Of a stretch of 64,000 bases of DNA, positions 57,901 through 64,000 are shown in pieces. Below the pieces are notes generated by a model. That model searched no databases. It was not told the origin of the DNA and saw only the letters and a program-made list of their open reading frames with translations. Position 1 is the stretch's first letter. Each line of letters starts with the position of its first letter. The position numbers and the translations under genes were made by a program. This DNA comes from Paramisgurnus dabryanus (taxonomy: Eukaryota > Chordata > Actinopteri > Cypriniformes > Cobitidae), in contig NC_133351.1 in assembly GCF_030506205.2 (NCBI RefSeq), positions 410,001 through 474,000 on the forward strand, read 5' to 3'.

Positions 57901-59958
57901 AATCAGATTCAATGGATTATGCTAAGCTATGCTAAAAGTGTTAGCGCCAGACCCTGAGATCGGCTGAATGGATTCCAAAACGGTAAAAATCTAATGTTTA
58001 ACTCTAGGAGAGCTGGAAAATGAGCATATTTAAAAAAAAAGTTGAATGCACCTTTAAGACTTGCCCATTTAATACGAAGAAGAGCGCAGGTGTTGTGTGA
58101 AGTTTTTTGTGCACAGCCTGATGCAAGCACCCAGAAAGCCGCATCTCAAACAGCGTGCAATTTATTCTCGTTCACATCTTAAGCATAAAATGATGTGAAA
58201 ATAAGGATGTACTGACGGGTGAATGTGAACAGTGGAGAAATAAAACACATATGTAATTAGATGATTGATGAATGATTCAATTTTGTAACTTTAATAAGAA
58301 ATCTTTTATATTTGACTTACACAGTGAAGACTATGTGGTGTTATTTTACATTTCATCACTATTATTACATTTTTGAACCAAAACTAGTGATAACCAACCA
58401 GAAAAAAACTAAACACCGCTGTGTATTTCATGTGCACATTTTTGCTAGTTCTCATAATTTGATTATATGTCCTCTTTTATTACTGATCGTATGCTTAATA
58501 TACTTCATTACTGACCATATACTTCAAAAATTAATAACATTTGAACCACTTGCCTGAGCAGGCCAGCAGAAAAACCCTTTGCATTGAGCCCACTAAGATT
58601 TTATATTAAAATAAGATCCGAGTAACCCACACATGACAATTAGATGAAATTACAGTGCTATCATCTTCATGATCTTGTCTAAGGCACCACAACCCCACGC
58701 GCTGACCCTGGGTTTCAGATAAGTCATTGCATGAAGTTAAAGGAATAGTCTACTCATTTTCAATATTAAAATATGTTATTACCTTAACTAAGAACTGTTG
58801 AATCATCCCTCTATCATCTGTGTGTGTGCACGTAAGCGCTGGAGCGCGCTGCGATGCTACGATAGCATTTAGCTTAGCCCCATTCATTCAATGGTACCAC
58901 TCAGAGATAAAGTTAGAAGTGACCAAACACATCAACGTTTTTCCTATTTAAGACGAGTAGTTATACGAGCAAGTTTGGTCGTACAAAATAAAACATAGCG
59001 CTTTTCTAAGCGGATTTAAAAGAGTAACTATATTTTATGGCGTAATAGCACTTTTGGGAGTACTTCGACTTGGCGCAGTAACACCCTCCCTCTCCCATTA
59101 TGAGAGTGAGAAGGGGAGCGGACTTTTCAGGCGAGTCGAAGTACTCCCAAAAGTGCTATTACGCCATAAAATATAGTTCCTCTTTTAAATCCGCTTAGAA
59201 AAGCGCTACGTTTTATTTTGTACCACCAAACTTGCTCGTATAACTACTCGTCTTAAATAGGAAAAACGTTGATGTGTTTGGTCACTTCTAACTTTATCTC
59301 TAAATGGCAGCATTGAATGAATGGGGCTAAGCTAAATGCTATCGTAGCGTCGCAGCGCGCTCCAGCGCTTACGTGCACACACACAGATGATAGAGGGATG
59401 ATTCAACAGTTCTTAGTTAAGGTAATAACATATTTTAATATTGAAAATGAGTAGACTATTCCTTTAACAGGATGAGATTTTGTTGCCATTCTGATTAAAG
59501 AGGCAATTTTATAACCAGTCCAGTCCAAAAGCTGATCTTATGCTTATAATCTGTATTCATCTGTTTATATTTGTCAGTTCTTCTGGTGCTGAAGAAACAT
59601 TCACTGAAGTATAGATATATGATATGTTTTGAAAGTTGATTCTTGTTTCATACTTTTCTCTAACAATGATTCAGTGGAGTGAGATGATGGGTGATTGATC
59701 TGGATGAGTCTTTCTCAAGATGGCCTGATGGTTTCTCAAAACCTTTTGAGGATTGTACTGTGTAGACACTGTAATGTTCACAATGTAAAAGTTTCTTATC
59801 AGTCGTGTGTTTTGTATTTGTCCTCATCCTACAGAATGAAGTTCAGATTCAAATCTTTGAGAAAGAGGAGCCATCTAACAGTACGAACGAAGATGACGGA
59901 GACGACAAATGCCATCGCACTGGAGACAAACACCACACATGACGCTGTCACGACTTGA
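51899..59958 (+). CDS. speculative three-exon small gene model
   Basis: Exon 1 (51899-51919) ends CAG before GTGAGAG, phase 0. Exon 2 (54525-54694) follows TTTGTGTTCAG and ends ATCAG before GTAAAT; its 170 nt are open in the required frame and include EGHVEGLYSAQPSLDLEAVL and a basic PPKRRRVRSSH. Exon 3 (59835-59959) follows ATCCTACAG; the joined frame stays open to TGA at 59956-59958. The product would be about 104 residues, unrecognised, with no signal peptide or membrane segment. The joined phases are the main support. Against it: another frame of exon 3, not the one required, gives a more protein-like acidic stretch (FEKEEPSNSTNEDDGDD), and no family is known. It may be non-coding. Confidence 0.25.
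52760..52840. repeat. (TTA)n microsatellite
   Basis: ATT/TTA trinucleotide repeat with TCA and GTTTTTG interruptions. Confidence 0.92.
52850..54300. other. unique DNA, no gene recognised
   Basis: No repeat ends; a minor GT run lies at about 54070-54087. If the exon model at 51899-59958 holds, this is intron 1. Confidence 0.4.
54310..54371. repeat. imperfect (GT)n microsatellite
   Basis: GT repeat broken by GCGT, TTTGT and ATGT variants. Confidence 0.85.
54700..57090. other. unique DNA, no gene recognised
   Basis: A GC-richer patch at 55320-55560 contains no supported frame. Nothing else is seen. Confidence 0.4.
57098..57110. repeat. G homopolymer run
   Basis: A run of about 13 G in GC-rich surroundings. 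Open frames through it (60-100 codons, several frames) are not supported. Confidence 0.85.
57360..58735. other. unique AT-rich DNA
   Basis: No gene or repeat end is recognised. Confidence 0.4.
58741..59463. mobile_element. large TTAA-flanked fold-back element with long near-perfect arms
   Basis: The ends are AGGAATAGTCTACTCATTTT and AAAATGAGTAGACTATTCCT, with TTAA at 58737-58740 and 59464-59467. The arms are about 320 bp each and pair almost without mismatch (for example CGTAAGCGCTGGAGCGCGCT with AGCGCGCTCCAGCGCTTACG, and GGAGTACTTCGACT with AGTCGAAGTACTCC). The unpaired centre is about 60 bp. It contains no coding frame. The near identity of the arms suggests a recent insertion or gene conversion between arms. 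Confidence 0.93.
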
Positions 59959-59969
59959 GGTGTGCTTCT

Positions 59970-61040
59970 CACTTTTAAATAAGCTGTTGTATGGCAGAAT
60001 TATACTGTCAGATGATGTTAGATAAAGCAGTGTGTTTATTGTCTCTGCACGGATTAACACGCTGAAGAATAAGTCCAAGTTACATGCGTTCAAGTTCTGG
60101 TTCAGACTGATGAAGGATCATTTGATGTGGATACTTGTAAATGTATTCGTTAAGTACTGTGGCAGCTGTAGCTGTGTTTATACCGTTTATAATAAAGTCT
60201 TAAATTATGCCGGTTTCACACCGTGAGCGTAAGCAGTGCATTTAATTTTTTATTTTTTTGTCGGCCATGTTAACAAGTTAGAGCTGTCATACCGCAAGTG
60301 AAAGCGGCTCGTATTCGTGAAGCAGCAGCGGTGCTGAAGCAGCAGTGCTGCGATCGCTTCGATGTCGGCTTTATTTTTGCTGCGTACATTATTGATGCTT
60401 CAAATGCTCATGGATTGATGTCAAAATGAATGTGATGCATAGTGTGTTTTAAACACTCACTATGACTTTCAGCTATATTGAAAGAAAGCAAATATTTAAT
60501 ATTTAAACACACAGTTGCCAGAAGAATGAGCTGTCAATCACTCCATGTCCTGAATGAATCCTCATCTTAGTTAATAATCTTCAGAGAAACCTGTGTGTTA
60601 TATTCTTATACTGTCTGTGTACTGTATGTGGATGACTGCATCATGCTGGTCAATCACTGAGTAACTATTCTGACTTTAAAAGTCAAGAGTAAAACGTCTT
60701 GAACAGATTTTGCTCATAAATGTATGTAAATTAAAGTCATGTGAACTCGAGATTGTTGTACTGGTGGTAAGATGCACGGTACATGCTGAAGTGTTGCTAA
60801 ATGAACTTAAAGATTGACAGGGACAGAAAGATGTTGTTAAAGCTGGAGGTCCATGACTTTATCACTGATAACCAGTAGGTCTTTTCATTTATTTGTCATT
60901 TTATGAAGTGTGTCATTTCATATGGGTTTCCCAAACACACCTTAACCAGATCAGTGTTTAATTACAGAGGAGACTTGTTTATTGATATTGAGATATGACA
61001 AACATATTCAAAAACATTTACATCTTTCACTCTGTGTTTA
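59970..61040. other. unique DNA, no gene recognised
   Basis: No repeat ends. Weak frames only. Confidence 0.4.
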
Positions 61041-61052
61041 ATTGTGTTGCAG

Positions 61053-61161
61053 ACGTTTCCTCCCATGATGTCGTACGAGTAGCGGCTTACTTTGACTCAA
61101 ACCACAACATCAACCAAACCGGCAAATGTGTCGTTATCCACAAAACCAGCACTTCCAGATT
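61053..61161 (+). other. candidate coding exon
   Basis: It lies between TTTAATTGTGTTGCAG and GTGAGTGA. One frame is open over the full 109 nt, starting and ending with two bases of a codon, and reads DVVRVAAYFDSNHNINQTGK in its middle. The composition is protein-like, but I do not recognise the family. The other two frames are closed. Confidence 0.3.
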
Positions 61162-61408
61162 GTGAGTGATCTCTGAAGTCAAATGAGCTTGAGTGATAAG
61201 AACATATCTTTGAGGGATTTGAATTCGGTTGGCGTAAACAAAAGCTGCTTGTTCTCAGACCAGATCAAAGGTTTTCTGAACACATCAAAGACGACAAAAC
61301 CATGAGGTCTAGAAGCGCTACATCTTAAAACAGGACAGCGTGGAGAAGATGATGGGTGTGCTGGGCCTGTATTAATAGACCTGTACATTACCGTATGTTA
61401 CTGCACAG

Positions 61409-61604
61409 AGACAGATCCCCATGAAGACGAGAAGAGGACTATCAGAGCGCACGAGAGAGAATATTTGCTGAGGTTAGAGTCATTATTTTATTTCTGGAGC
61501 CTCTGTCCATCATCTTTAATATAATCGCTATACTGTGTGTCATCTAAACAGCCTTGAATTTCTTTTACAGGGTTTTGAGTTGATGTATTCCTATCTGATG
61601 AAAG
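61409..61604 (+). other. two further splice-flanked segments
   Basis: 61409-61472 lies between TTACTGCACAG and GTTAGAG and can read DPHEDEKRTIRAHEREYLL. 61571-61604 lies between TTCTTTTACAG and GTGAGCG and can read GFELMYSYLMK. The open frames of these pieces and of 61053-61161 do not join in phase, so either an exon is missing, the boundaries are wrong, or the segments are non-coding or decayed. Confidence 0.2.
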
Positions 61605-61609
61605 GTGAG

Positions 61610-62385
61610 CGTGAAGCCCACAGTGAACGCTGTCCTGTCCTATCACTTTCATCTGAATGAGGTCATATTTAATATTTACTGGAGGTAAACCCATCCATCA
61701 CTAGTGCTTTTCTGCTTGTTTTCGTGATGTAAAGAATAACATTTCCAGATCCAAGCCTCCCCTTTATGAGCTGTATTTATTTATATCACACATTTAAGCT
61801 ATATTCTCATAAACTTGCGGTGTAAACTGTTAACAGTAACACAGATATTGTCTTTACTTAAACAATGACGTAAACATCACTTAATATTTTGTGTTTTAGC
61901 TAAACCAATCTTAGTTCAGTTAAGCCTTTAAGTGTATTAAATTCAGTTAATGAATGATCATTACATGTTGTAAGGAATACCCATAATCTTTTGTGCCTGA
62001 ATATTTTGATTATTTATGCTTTTTCACAGAATAAGAACTTTAACTACTTAAATATTTGTGAATAAAAGGTTTAAGCTCTAATATTATTAATGTTGTTTTG
62101 TTGTAATTTTGTGAAATAACTGTTCAGGTGATCAGTGTTTTCTTACATATTCAGCAGCACATTTTATTGTATTTTTCTCCACAGTAATTCATGCCAAAAA
62201 TGCAGTTTTTGTACGTGTTTCTGTGGAAACTCAAGTTTATTCAATTATTGACTTTTAATCAGTCATGAATTTGATGTTATAATGCCATTTATAACACTGA
62301 AAGTAACTCAGTTAACTAAATAGAGATGTCGGACATAGCAATTAAATCAACAAAAAATTTAGTTTACTGACTTGGCTTAATTATG
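61610..62385. other. unique AT-rich DNA
   Basis: Nothing recognisable was found. Confidence 0.4.
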
Positions 62386-62388
62386 TAA

Positions 62389-63020
62389 GGGATAATGTAG
62401 AGGCAGCCGGTAGTTATCGGGAAATAAGCCCCGACAGTGTGATCAGGACCCGACGCGAAGCGGAGGGTCTTGTATCACACTGAAGGGGCTTATTTCCCAA
62501 TAACTACCGGCTGCCTCTACATTATCCCGCTTATTACACGGCTACTTGTCACATAAGAAAAAAAACTGGACATGAATATGAATTTGAAACATTTTATTGG
62601 CATATTTGTTTTAAATTAACATTTTTATCCTTCCGCGAAACTTTGCACAGATGCATAAAATGATCGTAATACCTTATTAAGATCCTCTGCTTCATACTTG
62701 TCTGTCTCCATTTTTTTCTCTTTAACCAGTCTTTGAGAAGTTTTAAAGCCCATTCTGTATTTTTTTGTGTGTTGGCTTCGTAGCTGTCATGCTCTATTTT
62801 GTCAAGTTCAGTCTCAGTAAGCTGTCTTGTTTGTCACAAGATGGCGCCAAACAGACAGTAATCTTTATTGATCTTTATTGGCGCGGAGCGATTTTACTCG
62901 TACAAGTAGTACCGGCTATGCGTTATTACTTTGGAGCGGCTATTATTTGAAAAGAACGAACCTGCAAATGTCTCAACTGACCAATCAGAATCAAGCATTC
63001 CAGAGAGCCGTGTAATAACT
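62389..63020. mobile_element. MITE with terminal hairpin
   Basis: At 62389-62528 GGGATAATGTAGAGGCAGCC and following bases pair with GGCTGCCTCTACATTATCCC over arms of about 60 bp. It is followed by TTATTACACGGCTACTTG (62531 on), whose inverted counterpart GCCGTGTAATAA is near 63009. The CTGACCAATCAGAATCAAGC block (62978 on) is the complement of the block in the elements near 26328 and 48056, so all three belong to related families. Confidence 0.7.
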
Positions 63021-63024
63021 TAAA

Positions 63025-64000
63025 AATAACAAGAGATTTTAAGTAAAATGTAATCTTGTTTAGTTCACATTACTTCACTTTTTAGGGCAACAACTTTCCT
63101 CCAATTTTTTAAGTAAATTTAATCTTGTACAGGTTTACAGACAACACATTCATCAAGCTCAGAACATCTCAGACAACAAGACTTTAACAATTTATAAAAG
63201 ATTCATGACAGGGATTTCAGTGTGGAGATAAAGGGTTAGGATGGTGATTTTTTTTACTGGACTGTGACTGAATATTTGTATAGTTTATTTTGCTTAAGGC
63301 ATCAGATGGAGCGTTCGGACTGGTTAACAAGCAGATAGCGGTTTCATTCAGGATAGTCTGATCAGTGTAGTTCATGTTCGGATTCTGTCCCACATTTAAA
63401 GTCAATGTGAATTTAAACTGAACTCTATATAATACTATTAGTCTTATGTTGAACTGATGTGACCGTCAGTCTTATTCATAAAGAAACGCCTCATGAGGAG
63501 TAACTGATCTTCCTCCACAGGATCAAGAATGAGGCCTGTCACAACATCCATCTTTCCATCTTTAAATGACTTTGATCTGAAATAAAGTTAGTCAGCGTTT
63601 GTCTGATGATGTCTTCAAACAGGCTTAAAGACGGACCAATAAGCAGCTCGGAGTAAGAACCCAGATGTTCTGAGCCTCAGCCGTGGAGCGACACGGATTC
63701 GGACATCTGGAGTTGAAACCTGAAGCCAAAAGCCAGCAGCTTCAGCGAGACGTCTCATAAAGACAGGTGAGGTCCAGAACCGTGGATGCAAATGGACATG
63801 AATATATCATATGCTGTATGTTACATTTGTACTTTTATTATAAACTTAGTTCAGGGTGAATGACACACACATTATAGTATTTGTGTTTATTAACTGTATT
63901 TTTATACTCGCACACTCATCTTTTTCATCGTAGCTACTGTTGTACGCATGCGCTCTGTATTTTTACCTTTACGTTCTGTAATATTTCATGAAGCATTATT
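63025..64000. other. unique DNA to the window edge
   Basis: Possible acceptors TTCCTCCACAG (63521) and TCTTCAAACAG (63623), and a donor-like CAGGTGAGG (63767), are seen, but the segments between them contain stops in all frames. No repeat ends. Confidence 0.35.

Overview
The window looks like repeat-rich intergenic or intronic DNA from a ray-finned fish, most likely a cyprinid. The grounds are long (GT)n tracts, a DANA-like SINE, a tRNA-derived SINE with the usual fish 3' end, hAT elements with 8-bp target duplications, a DIRS1-type retrotransposon, TTAA-flanked fold-back elements, and the lack of any long host open reading frame. I recognise no intact host gene. The species call is inference.

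Layout. 1-2945 is a TTAA-type DNA transposon in reverse orientation, cut by the window edge; its inverted partner is complete at 28597-31671. 3185-6076 and 33868-35666 are two copies, in direct orientation, of an LTR-like element (TG...CA ends, exact 4-bp target duplications, AATAAA near the 3' end). 6077-16700 is mostly unique DNA with a SINE, LINE tails, a palindromic element and microsatellites. 16715-18341 is a hAT element with a perfect 8-bp duplication. 23678-26290 is a 5'-truncated LINE on the minus strand, split by a DNA transposon at 24415-25661. 37624-45392 is a hAT-like element carrying a complete but decayed DIRS1-type element (38269-44173) and a fold-back element (44513-45073). 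45497-46415 is a second hAT with a perfect 8-bp duplication. 46424-64000 is mostly unique and holds a CpG-containing promoter-like segment near 51.6-51.9 kb, candidate exons that join in phase (51.9, 54.5 and 59.8 kb), a very large fold-back element (58741-59463) and further splice-flanked segments at 61 kb.

The most unusual structure is in the LTR-like element. Copy 1 can be read as a chain of about 14 very short introns (44-79 nt) with good donors, acceptors and often branch sites. Eight of them are 44 nt long and were amplified in tandem as exon-plus-intron units of 136-137 bp. The diverged copy 2 shows the same design with a 139-bp spacing and the same 44-nt length. Nothing suggests the exons code for protein. 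I know of no description of such an array, but no database search was possible.

All reading-frame, splice and family assignments come from reading the sequence. Transposon families are named only as far as end sequences, target duplications and recognisable protein motifs allow.
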